Shown one piece after another: positions 40,636 to 48,265 of a stretch of DNA of 64,000 nt (within the stretch, counting starts at the first letter, position 1; every line of letters starts with the position of its first letter). Source of the stretch: Streptacidiphilus sp. PB12-B1b (GTDB lineage: Bacteria > Actinomycetota > Actinomycetes > Streptomycetales > Streptomycetaceae); the NCBI RefSeq assembly GCF_014084125.1, contig NZ_CP048405.1, positions 2,542,001 through 2,606,000 on the forward strand, read 5' to 3'. The translations under genes and the position numbers were made by a program. The notes under the pieces are model-generated. The model searched no databases. It was not told the DNA's origin and worked only from the letters and a program-made list of their open reading frames with translations.

Positions 40636-40652
40636 AAAGTCAGAATAGAAGT
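40636..40652. promoter_or_regulatory. Overlapping divergent leaderless promoters
   Basis: Only 17 bp separate the two GTG starts. TATTCT on the minus strand and CAGAAT on the plus strand overlap, each 6 nt from its start codon. The -35 regions must lie inside the opposite gene's first codons. An AT-rich block extends to 40615. A repressor binding here would block both genes at once. Confidence 0.5.
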
Positions 40653-41888
40653 GTGCAGCGTACCCAGACAAGTCCCGACCGTGGACGCGCGGCCCTCGGG
40701 CCCGCTCTCGCCCTGATCCACAGCGGCGCGGCCCCCACCCGCTCCGTGCTCACCAGCGCCCTCGGCGTGACCCGGGCCACCGCCGGGGCGATCACCAACG
40801 AGCTGGAGGCGCTCGGGCTGATCACCGTGGACGCCCGGCCCGCCGGCGGCACCAGGGGCAGGCCCTCGCACCGGCTCGCTGTCGACCCGTCAGGGCCGGT
40901 GGTGGCCGCCGCCCAGATCCACGCCGACGGCTTCACCGTCGCCCTGGCCGGGCTCGGCGGGCGGCTGGCCGAGCCGGTGGACCTGCCGATGCCGGACGAT
41001 CCCGGCCCCGCCCGGGTGCTGGCCGCCGTCGTCCGCGAGGCCGTCCGGCAGGCCGGAGCCGACCACCGGCGCTGCGTCGGCCTCGGCCTGGCCGTGCCCA
41101 CCCCGGTCGCCCTGCCCGACCGCACCGCCGTCGCCGCCATGTACCTGGACTGGCCCTCCGGCGCCCGGATCGGCGAGGAGTTGGAGCGCGCCGCCGCCGA
41201 GGCCGGTCTGCGGGTGCCGGTCGAGCTGGCCAACGACGCCAACCTGGCCGCCCTCGCCGAGCACCGCCACGGCGCCGGACGCGGCGCCCGGCACCTGCTG
41301 TACATCACCTCCGGCCACCGCGGCGTCGGCGGCGCGCTGGTGGTCGACGGCCGGCTGCACACCGGCAGCGCCGGGCTGGCCCTGGAGGTCGGCCAGCTGA
41401 CGGTCGACCCGAACGGCCGCCGCTGCCCCTGCGGCAGCATCGGCTGCCTGGACGTCGAGGCCGACCCGCCCGCGCTGCTGGCAGCCGCCGGACGCGAGGC
41501 CGACCCCGCCCGCACCATGGTCGACCAGGCCCGGGCGGTGCTCGCGGACGCCGCCGCCGGGGACGCCCGGGCCCAGGCCGCCATCGACCACGTGGTGGAC
41601 CGGCTCGGCCTGGGCATCGCCGGAGTCATCAACATCCTCAACCCGGACCGGATCGTCCTCGGGGCCTTCCACAGCGCGCTGCTCGCGGCCGCCCCCGAGC
41701 GGCTGCCCCAGGTCGTCGCCCGCCGCTCGCACTGGGGGCGCTGCGGGGAGGTCCCGATCGTCCCGGCCGCGCTGGCCCGCCCGGAGCTGGCCGGGGCGGC
41801 GGAGCTCGCCTGGGCCCCGGTGCTGGCCGACCCGCTGGAGGCGCTCGGCGGACCGGCGCACCCGCCTCGGGCGGCAGGAGCGCCCTGA
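40653..41888 (+). CDS. ROK-family transcriptional regulator
   Basis: 411 residues. The N-terminal winged helix is HSGAAPTRSVLTSALGVTRATAGAITNELEALGLI. The ROK sugar-kinase-like domain follows, with GLGLAVPTP, VELANDANLAALAEHRHGAG, LYITSGHRGVGGALVVDGRLHTGSAGLALEVGQL and the zinc motif CPCGSIGCLDVE at about 258-269. ROK repressors sense sugars or sugar phosphates. It probably regulates the MFS gene 17 bp away and itself. GTG start, leaderless. Confidence 0.92.
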   Translation: MQRTQTSPDRGRAALGPALALIHSGAAPTRSVLTSALGVTRATAGAITNELEALGLITVDARPAGGTRGRPSHRLAVDPSGPVVAAAQIHADGFTVALAGLGGRLAEPVDLPMPDDPGPARVLAAVVREAVRQAGADHRRCVGLGLAVPTPVALPDRTAVAAMYLDWPSGARIGEELERAAAEAGLRVPVELANDANLAALAEHRHGAGRGARHLLYITSGHRGVGGALVVDGRLHTGSAGLALEVGQLTVDPNGRRCPCGSIGCLDVEADPPALLAAAGREADPARTMVDQARAVLADAAAGDARAQAAIDHVVDRLGLGIAGVINILNPDRIVLGAFHSALLAAAPERLPQVVARRSHWGRCGEVPIVPAALARPELAGAAELAWAPVLADPLEALGGPAHPPRAAGAP

Positions 41889-42089
41889 GCGGACCGGGCA
41901 CCCGAGCGGAGCGGCCACCCCGAGACGCGGGACCGGGCGACCGGGCCGCGGGGAGGAGCCGGAAGGGCGCGCCGTACTCCCCGGGGAGCAGGGCGGGTGC
42001 CCGCCCAGGCACGACGACCCGGTACCCCCCAACGGGTGATCCTCGGTAGTGCGCCGCGAGGGACGCGGCGCACGACCAAGGAGCCCGAG

Positions 42090-42449
42090 ATGCACGCAAC
42101 CCTTCTGGCAGCCCCGTGGAGCGGCGGGCCCGGCCCGTGGATCCTGCTGGTGCCGCTGTTCTGGATCAGCGTCGGCATCGTCGTCCGCAAGGTGCTGCGC
42201 CGTCGCTTCGGCCGAGGCCCCGGCCGCGGCTTCGGCCCCGGTTTCGGTGCGGGCCCCGGGATGGGCCGCGGCCACGGCTGGGGCGGCTACGGGCCCGGTG
42301 CCGCGCCCACCCCGGTGGAGACGCTCAACCGCAAGTACGCCGACGGCGAGATCGACGAGTTCGAGTACCGCCAGCGCTACGACCTGCTGACGGCCAGCAG
42401 CGACCCGGCCGACCCGGCCCCGGCCGAGGCGGCCTCGGCGAAGTCCTGA
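42090..42449 (+). CDS. Small SHOCT-domain membrane protein
   Basis: 119 residues. One N-terminal membrane helix (GPWILLVPLFWISVGIVVRKVL) precedes a Gly/Arg/Phe-rich stretch with a GFGPGFGAGPGMGRG repeat, then a short SHOCT motif TPVETLNRKYADGEIDEFEYRQRYDLL. The role is unknown; SHOCT motifs often mediate oligomerisation. AAGGAG precedes the ATG. Its last 73 nt overlap the 3' end of the opposite gene. Confidence 0.82.
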   Translation: MHATLLAAPWSGGPGPWILLVPLFWISVGIVVRKVLRRRFGRGPGRGFGPGFGAGPGMGRGHGWGGYGPGAAPTPVETLNRKYADGEIDEFEYRQRYDLLTASSDPADPAPAEAASAKS

Positions 42450-42913
42450 TCCGGATCGTCCGGCGCGAGCGGCCCGGTCCGCGCGTCCGACCCCGCCCCG
42501 CCCGGGGCGGGGTCGAGCCGTACCGGCGTCTGCAGGGCGAACCAGACGGTCTTGCCGCTGCCGTCCGGCTCCGCGCCCCACTCCTTGCTGAGCGCGGCGA
42601 CCAGGGCCAGGCCCCGGCCGCTGAGGTCGTCCACGTCGGGGTGGCACAGCTGCGGCAGCACCGGGCTGGGGTCGCGCACCGCCAGCCGCAGGCCGCCCTG
42701 GTGCGCCTCCATCCGCAGCCGGCACTCCTGGCCGGGGCCCACGTGCCGGTGGACGTTGCCGAGCAGTTCGGTCACGCCGAGCTGGGCGGCGGCCACCAGT
42801 TCGGGCAGCTCCCAATGGCGCAGATGCGCCTGGACGATTTTGCGGACCGCGGCGAATCGGTGCGGTTCGGCCACGATGCGCAGTTCGTAGTGCTTTCCAG
42901 GATCTGACAGCAC
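42377..42913 (-). CDS. Anti-sigma-factor-type ATP-binding protein (HATPase_c_2)
   Basis: 178 residues from the GTG at 42913 (GGAGGA upstream). The GHKL kinase-like fold is seen in HYELRIVAEPHRFAAVRKIVQAHLRHW, ELVAAAQLGVTELLGNVHRH (N box), LRLAVRDPSP and GRGLALVAALSKEWGAEPDGSGKTVWFAL (G boxes). Such single-domain proteins are serine kinases/anti-sigma factors in partner-switching regulation, very numerous in Streptomyces. The tail after WFAL is acidic and overlaps the SHOCT gene. No sigma or anti-anti-sigma gene is adjacent. Confidence 0.88.
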   Translation of the reverse strand: MLSDPGKHYELRIVAEPHRFAAVRKIVQAHLRHWELPELVAAAQLGVTELLGNVHRHVGPGQECRLRMEAHQGGLRLAVRDPSPVLPQLCHPDVDDLSGRGLALVAALSKEWGAEPDGSGKTVWFALQTPVRLDPAPGGAGSDARTGPLAPDDPDQDFAEAASAGAGSAGSLLAVSRS

Positions 42914-43022
42914 CGGTCGGCTCCTCCCATGTCGGGGGACAGGGGCGTGCGACGTTCGGGTGGTCCGGAACCATGCTGCACTCCGGACTCCATCAGCGTA
43001 ACCGCTCCAACACGAGGAGTTC

Positions 43023-43053
43023 TGGAATATGAGCTGCCGTATGGCATATTCCA
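43023..43053 (+). promoter_or_regulatory. Dyad TGGAATATG...CATATTCCA before the PLP enzyme
   Basis: Perfect 9-bp arms at 43023-43031 and 43045-43053 with a 13-nt centre that itself contains TGCC/GGCA. It lies 73-103 nt before the start of the cysteine-synthase-like gene and is AT-rich relative to surroundings. Probably an operator; the regulator is unknown. Confidence 0.5.
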
Positions 43054-43125
43054 AAGATTTGTATGGATTTACCTGCGGCTACGATGCGAGCGCCAGCACC
43101 GCCGCAGCAAGGGAAAGCAGCGCAG

Positions 43126-44223
43126 ATGAAGACCGTCGACGTGGACCGCAGTGACGCCGGATACCGGGCCTGGCTGAAAGAGGCCGTCCGCAAGGTGCAG
43201 GCCGACGCCAACCGCTCCGCCGACACCCACCTGCTGCGCTTCCCGCTGCCCGAGGAGTGGGGCGTCGACCTCTACCTCAAGGACGAGTCCACCCACCCCA
43301 CCGGCAGCCTCAAACACCGCCTGGCCAGGTCGTTGTTCCTGTACGCGCTCTGCAACGGCTGGGTCCGGCCGGGCCGCCCGGTGGTGGAGGCGTCCAGCGG
43401 TTCCACCGCCGTCTCCGAGGCGTACTTCGCCAAGCTGATCGGGGTGCCGTTCATCGCGGTCATGCCCCGCACCACCAGCCAGGAGAAGATCAGCCTGATC
43501 GAGGCCCAGGGCGGGGCCTGCCACCTGGTCGAGGACACCCGGACGCTGTACGAGGTGTCCGCCCGTTTGGCCGAGGAGTCCGGCGGCCACTACATGGATC
43601 AGTTCACCTACGCCGAACGGGCGACGGACTGGCGCGGCAACAACAACATCGCCGAATCGATCTACGCCCAGATGCGCCTGGAACGCCACCCCGTGCCGAC
43701 CTGGATCGTGGCCACCGCCGGAACCGGCGGGACCTCGGCCACCCTGGGCAGGTACGTGCACTACACCCAGGCCGACACCCGGATCTGCGTGGCCGACCCG
43801 GAGAACTCGGTGTTCTTCGACGGCTGGGTCGCCGCCGACCCGGCCGTCACCTGCGAGCGCGGCTCCCGGATCGAGGGCATCGGCCGCCCCCGGATGGAGC
43901 CCAGCTTCATCCCCGGCGCGATCGACCGGATGATGAAGGTCCCGGACGCCGCCTCGCTGGCCGCGGTCCGGGCGCTGGCCGCGGCCATGGGCCGCAAGCC
44001 CGGCGGCTCCACCGGCACCGGCCTGTGGAGCGCCTTCACCCTCGTCGCCGAGATGCTCGCGGCGGGGGAGCAGGGCAGCGTGGTCACGCTGATCTGCGAC
44101 CCGGGCGACCGCTACCTGGACAAGTACTACTCCGACGCCTGGCTGGCCGAGCAGGGCATCGACATCGCCCCGCACGCCGCCGCCATCGCCGCGTTCCTGG
44201 CCACCGGCGCCTGGACGGCCTGA
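43126..44223 (+). CDS. PLP-dependent cysteine-synthase-like enzyme
   Basis: 365 residues, fold-type II PLP enzyme. The PLP lysine is in [13 protein letters not shown], the asparagine-type loop in [22 protein letters not shown], and the glycine-rich phosphate loop in [30 protein letters not shown] and [15 protein letters not shown] are features of a subgroup distinct from CysK/CysM. The actual substrates are uncertain; beta-replacement or cyanoalanine/cystathionine-type chemistry is possible. The ATG at 43126 has AAGGGAAA upstream; further upstream ATG/GTG codons lack support. A strong dyad precedes it. Confidence 0.87.
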   Translation: MKTVDVDRSDAGYRAWLKEAVRKVQADANRSADTHLLRFPLPEEWGVDLYLKDESTHPTGSLKHRLARSLFLYALCNGWVRPGRPVVEASSGSTAVSEAYFAKLIGVPFIAVMPRTTSQEKISLIEAQGGACHLVEDTRTLYEVSARLAEESGGHYMDQFTYAERATDWRGNNNIAESIYAQMRLERHPVPTWIVATAGTGGTSATLGRYVHYTQADTRICVADPENSVFFDGWVAADPAVTCERGSRIEGIGRPRMEPSFIPGAIDRMMKVPDAASLAAVRALAAAMGRKPGGSTGTGLWSAFTLVAEMLAAGEQGSVVTLICDPGDRYLDKYYSDAWLAEQGIDIAPHAAAIAAFLATGAWTA

Positions 44224-44232
44224 CCGGCGGCG

Positions 44233-44742
44233 CTACTCCGGCGGGCGCGGGCGGGCCGCGCCGCAGCGCTCGTCCAGCCGCGCGACCGCCTGCCTGACGG
44301 CGCGGGCCACGCCCGGACGGCCCAGCCGCAGGGCGGCCCGCAGCGCGGGGGCGGCGTCGGCCGCGATGGTGAAGCGCAGCACCGCGCCGCCGTCGGCCCC
44401 CGGCGCCAGCAGCCACTCCTCCATCCAGGCCCGCACCCCCGGCAGGGAGGTCTGCTCGACCCGGTAGACGAAGCGCTCCGGCTCCCGCCAGGCGACCACC
44501 CGTTCGACGAAGTGCGCGCCCCCGCGCAGCGTCACCGACCGGCCCGCGCCCACGCCGAACGGCGGCGCCCCGGTGTACGCCGCCGAGCGCACCTCGCGGA
44601 ACCACAGCGGCATGGTGGAGGCGTCCTCCGTCAACTCCCGGAAGACCGCCTCCGGCCCGCTGCGCAGCCGGGCGGTGAACACCAGCCGGGCCGGGGCCGT
44701 CCCCAGGAACTCCGCGCTCACCGGACGCAGTCGCTTCGCCAT
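44233..44742 (-). CDS. SRPBCC-type (START-like) protein
   Basis: 169 residues. The helix-grip fold begins ARLVFTARLRSGPEAVFRELTEDASTMPLWFREVRSAAY and continues GVGAGRSVTLRGGAHFVERVVAWREPERFVYRV, the usual polyketide cyclase/dehydrase-like pattern. It probably binds a hydrophobic ligand; function is unknown. TAGACT 7 nt before the ATG suggests a leaderless start. Confidence 0.82.
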   Translation of the reverse strand: MAKRLRPVSAEFLGTAPARLVFTARLRSGPEAVFRELTEDASTMPLWFREVRSAAYTGAPPFGVGAGRSVTLRGGAHFVERVVAWREPERFVYRVEQTSLPGVRAWMEEWLLAPGADGGAVLRFTIAADAAPALRAALRLGRPGVARAVRQAVARLDERCGAARPRPPE

Positions 44743-44796
44743 GCGCACCAGTCTAGTTGACGCCGCGTCAGGCGAACCTGCCCGGGCGGTGCGGGG

Positions 44797-45612
44797 TCAG
44801 TCCCCGGTGCCCGCGATGATCACCGAGCGGACCTGCTCGGCCACCGCCGAGCGGATCTCGGCGGGCAGCCCGACGTCCGTCACCAGGGTGTCCACCTCGC
44901 TCAGCGAGGCGAAGGTGGACAGGCCCACCGTGCCCCACTTGGTGTGGTCGGCCACCGCCACCACCCGTCGCGCCGAGGCGACGAAGCTGCGGTTGGTCTC
45001 CGCCTCGGCCAGGTTCGGCGTCGACAGCCCGGCCTCCAGCGAGATGCCGTGCGAGCCGAGGAACAGCAGGTCGAAGTGGAGCGAGCGGATCGCCCGGTCG
45101 GCGATCGGGCCCACCAGCGAGTCCGAGGGCGTGCGCACCCCGCCGGTCAGCACCACCGTCGCGGCCTGGCCACCGGTGCCGCCGTGCCGCAGGGCGTGCT
45201 CGAAGACGTCGGCCACCCGCACCGAGTTGGTCACCACCGTCAACCCCTCGACCTGCACCAGGTGGTGCGCCAGGGCGTAGGTCGTCGTCCCACCCGACAG
45301 GGCCACCGCACTGCCCGGCGCCACCAACTGCGCTGCCTCCCGGGCGATGTCCTCCTTGGCGGTCAGCTCCAGCGCCGACTTGGCCTCGAAGCCGGGCTCG
45401 TGCGTGCTGGCCTCCAGCACCGGCACCGCCCCGCCGTGGACCTTCTCCACCATGCCCTGCCGGGCCAGGGCGTCCAGATCCCGACGGACCGTCATGTCGG
45501 AGACGTTCAGACGCCGGGTCAGCTCGTTGACTCGGACCCCACCGCGCCTGCGCACCTCGTCCAGGATCACCGCCCGCCGCTGCTCGGCCAGAAGATTGCT
45601 GTTCTCGGCCAC
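44797..45612 (-). CDS. DeoR/GlpR-family transcriptional repressor
   Basis: 271 residues. DeoR helix-turn-helix: LLAEQRRAVILDEVRRRGGVRVNELTRRLNVSDMTVRRDLDALARQGMVEKVHGGAV. The C-terminal sugar-phosphate sensor domain has GSAVALSGGTTTYALAHHL, TVVTNSVRVADVF, TGGVRTPSDSLVGPIADRAI and DHTKWGTVGLSTFA. DeoR regulators usually sense phosphorylated sugars or polyols. No sugar operon is adjacent, so the target is unknown. The GTG start at 45612 is preceded by AAGGAAGG. Confidence 0.93.
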   Translation of the reverse strand: MAENSNLLAEQRRAVILDEVRRRGGVRVNELTRRLNVSDMTVRRDLDALARQGMVEKVHGGAVPVLEASTHEPGFEAKSALELTAKEDIAREAAQLVAPGSAVALSGGTTTYALAHHLVQVEGLTVVTNSVRVADVFEHALRHGGTGGQAATVVLTGGVRTPSDSLVGPIADRAIRSLHFDLLFLGSHGISLEAGLSTPNLAEAETNRSFVASARRVVAVADHTKWGTVGLSTFASLSEVDTLVTDVGLPAEIRSAVAEQVRSVIIAGTGD

Positions 45613-45802
45613 CCGCCTGCTGCCCTTCCTTCCTCCTGCCGCCCCCCGCTTCCGGCCATCCTCGCACGCCGGTCCGACACAGGACCATGCCGATGCCGTG
45701 CGCGCGCGGGCAGAACGCGAGAGCATGCACCCGCGCACCAGCGTGTGCCGGGATTCCGGCACGGGGAGAAAACGAGTGGGCAGCACGAACGAGGGGGAGA
45801 CG

Positions 45803-48265
45803 ATGCCGCAGGGCACGGGCAGCGACACCGACGGCGCGGGCAGAACCGACGACACCAGGGACGGCGACGGCAGAGCCGGCAGAGCCGCCGGGGCGGGCGC
45901 CGCCGGGCCGCCGCTCGCCCTGGAACTGCTGGTCCACGGCGTCGGCGGGACCACCCCCGAGACCATGCTGGACGACCCGCACATCGTCCAGCTCACCGGC
46001 GACACGGTGGCCGGAACCTACCGCCGCTGGTCCGACCGGCACGCCGAGCAGCACCCGGACCAGTACCGCGACGGCGCGGTCGAGGAGGCGTACTCCTGGG
46101 GCGGCCTCACCTCCGGCTCGGCCGGCCGCGCACTGTGGCTGCTGCTGCTCCCCTTCATGCTGGCCAACCTGGCCCACTGGATGCGCCCGGCCGCGCCCCG
46201 CAGCGCGCCCGCCCAGAAGCACTACGACCTGGCGGTGCGGCTGATCGCGCTCAGCCTGACCGTGCTGCTCACCGCCTGCGCCTGCGAGGTCGCCCTGGAC
46301 CTGATCGGCTGGCAGTGCGCCGGGGTGTCCGGCTGCGCCGCCCGGCACTCCTGGCTCGGCTTCGCCGCCGCGACGCACGGCGGCTGGTGGGGCCGGCCCG
46401 GGCGGCGGCTGGCGCTGGCCGCGCTGGGGCCGCTGGCCCTGGTCGCCGTGCTGTGGTGGCTCTCCCGGCTCACCTGGGCCGGCTACGAGGCCCAGCGCCC
46501 GGCCTCCGGCGGCAGCCGCACCGACGTGCCGCCGATGCAGATGCCCGGCTTCTGGTACGGGATGCGCCTGGTCCGGCGGCTGCGCGTGGTCCATGTCGCG
46601 TCCGGGCTGGTCACCACCGCCCTGGCCGTGCTGCTGCCGGTGCTCGCCGAGGACCGGCGCACCGGCTCGGCCCTGGCCGCCGCCGACTGGACGCTGGCGG
46701 CGCTGCTGGCGGCGCTGGCGGTGGGCGCGCTGGCCGCCCTGGTCCGCAGCACCCGCACCGAGACCGAACAGGACGACCGCCCGGACTCCCTGCCCCTGCG
46801 CGCCCTGCACTGGACCGCGCTCGGGCTGCTCGCCCTGGTGCTGCTGGACGCCGCCTGGTCCCGCCGGGGCTGGCAGTCCGCCGGGCACCTGCCCGGCGTC
46901 GCCGCCCTGGTGGACGCCCTGTGCCTGCTGCAACTGGCGCTGGTGCTGCTGCTGGCCGCCGCCGCGCTCGGTCTGCGCCGCTCCGGCCGGGCGGCCGCGC
47001 CCCCGGCGGCCGACCCGGTCGTCACCGACCCGGCCGTCAGCGACCCGCTCGTCACCGTTCCCGAGGTGCTCGTCCCCGGCCCGGGCCGGTCCGTGCCCGG
47101 CGGCGACGAGGCGTTCGGCGGCCCGGACGGCGCGGTGCTGCACGGCCTGGGCGGGCCGGTCACGGCCATGCTCGGGGTGGGCCTGGGCAACCTGTTCACC
47201 GCCGGCAGCACCGTCTGGGCGGCCCAGTGGCTGATGGGCAAGGGCACCCTGGGCGTCACGCTGCCCGGCCCCCCGCCGCTGCTGACCTGGCACAGCACCG
47301 GACTGCCGGTGCTGGCCCTGCTGTTCCTGGCCCCGGCCGGGGTGCTGCTGGTCCGGATGCTGCGTCAGAAGCACGCGCTGGAGCCGCAGATCGAGAGCGC
47401 GTACGCGACCGGCCCCCGGGGCAGCCGCACCCGCACCGCGCAGATAGCCGCCGCCCTGGCCCGGGCCAGGCTGCTGGAGGGCGGCCCGCTGCTGGTGGGC
47501 TCGCTGGCGACGCTGGCGTTCGCGCTGGCCGCCGGCTCCGCCGCGGGGGCGCTCGGCGCGGGCCGCGCCCCGGCGCTGGCCGCCGCGCACGCGCCCACGG
47601 TCGTCCGCTACGCGGCGACCGGCCTGCAGGCGCTCGGCGGCTGGCTGGTGGCGGCCTTCGCGGTGGCCCTGGTCGCGCTGGGCGAACGCGCCTACAAGAA
47701 CCTCTCCACCCGCCGCACCGTCGGCGTGCTCTGGGACATCGGCACCTTCTGGCCGCGCGCCGCCCACCCCTTCGCCCCGCCCTGCTACGCCGAGCGCGCC
47801 GTCCCCGACCTGGACTGGCGCATCCGCACCTGGCTGGCCGGGGACGACCGGCGGCGGCTGGTGCTCTCCGGGCACTCCCAGGGCACGGTGCTGGCCGCCG
47901 CCGCGCTGTGGCAGCTGGCCCCGGGCACCCGCGCCCGGGTCGCGCTGCTGACCTACGGCTGCCCGCTGCACCGGCTGTACGGCCGGTTCTTCCCCGGCTT
48001 CATGGGCACCGGCGACCTGCGGCAGCTGCACCGCTCCACGCCGTACTGGCGCAACCTGTTCCGGGTCACCGACCCGATCGGCGGCCCGGTCCGGGTGCCG
48101 GTGCCGACCGGGGAGCGGTCGGTGGACGCACCGCCGTTCGTCGACCCGCTGGCCTACGACCGGGACGCGGCGCACCCGCTGCCGGTCCCGATCCAGGCCC
48201 ACTCCAACTACCGCGACGACCCGCAGTTCATCCGCGAACGGGACTCGCTGCTGCGGCAGTTGTAG
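45803..48265 (+). CDS. Large membrane protein with alpha/beta-hydrolase (lipase-like) motif
   Basis: 820 residues. A soluble N-terminal hydrolase start (LALELLVHGVGGTTPETML, the oxyanion-loop type HGxxG) is followed by about eight or more hydrophobic helices, and near the C-terminus comes RRLVLSGHSQGTVLAAAALW, a nucleophile elbow GxSxG. LLTYGCPLHRLYGRFFP and HSNYRDDPQF follow, where a catalytic His may lie. The split of hydrolase pieces around membrane helices is striking. It could act on lipids. GAGGGGGAG stands before the ATG. The 3' end overlaps the opposite gene by 38 nt. Confidence 0.8.
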   Translation: MPQGTGSDTDGAGRTDDTRDGDGRAGRAAGAGAAGPPLALELLVHGVGGTTPETMLDDPHIVQLTGDTVAGTYRRWSDRHAEQHPDQYRDGAVEEAYSWGGLTSGSAGRALWLLLLPFMLANLAHWMRPAAPRSAPAQKHYDLAVRLIALSLTVLLTACACEVALDLIGWQCAGVSGCAARHSWLGFAAATHGGWWGRPGRRLALAALGPLALVAVLWWLSRLTWAGYEAQRPASGGSRTDVPPMQMPGFWYGMRLVRRLRVVHVASGLVTTALAVLLPVLAEDRRTGSALAAADWTLAALLAALAVGALAALVRSTRTETEQDDRPDSLPLRALHWTALGLLALVLLDAAWSRRGWQSAGHLPGVAALVDALCLLQLALVLLLAAAALGLRRSGRAAAPPAADPVVTDPAVSDPLVTVPEVLVPGPGRSVPGGDEAFGGPDGAVLHGLGGPVTAMLGVGLGNLFTAGSTVWAAQWLMGKGTLGVTLPGPPPLLTWHSTGLPVLALLFLAPAGVLLVRMLRQKHALEPQIESAYATGPRGSRTRTAQIAAALARARLLEGGPLLVGSLATLAFALAAGSAAGALGAGRAPALAAAHAPTVVRYAATGLQALGGWLVAAFAVALVALGERAYKNLSTRRTVGVLWDIGTFWPRAAHPFAPPCYAERAVPDLDWRIRTWLAGDDRRRLVLSGHSQGTVLAAAALWQLAPGTRARVALLTYGCPLHRLYGRFFPGFMGTGDLRQLHRSTPYWRNLFRVTDPIGGPVRVPVPTGERSVDAPPFVDPLAYDRDAAHPLPVPIQAHSNYRDDPQFIRERDSLLRQL

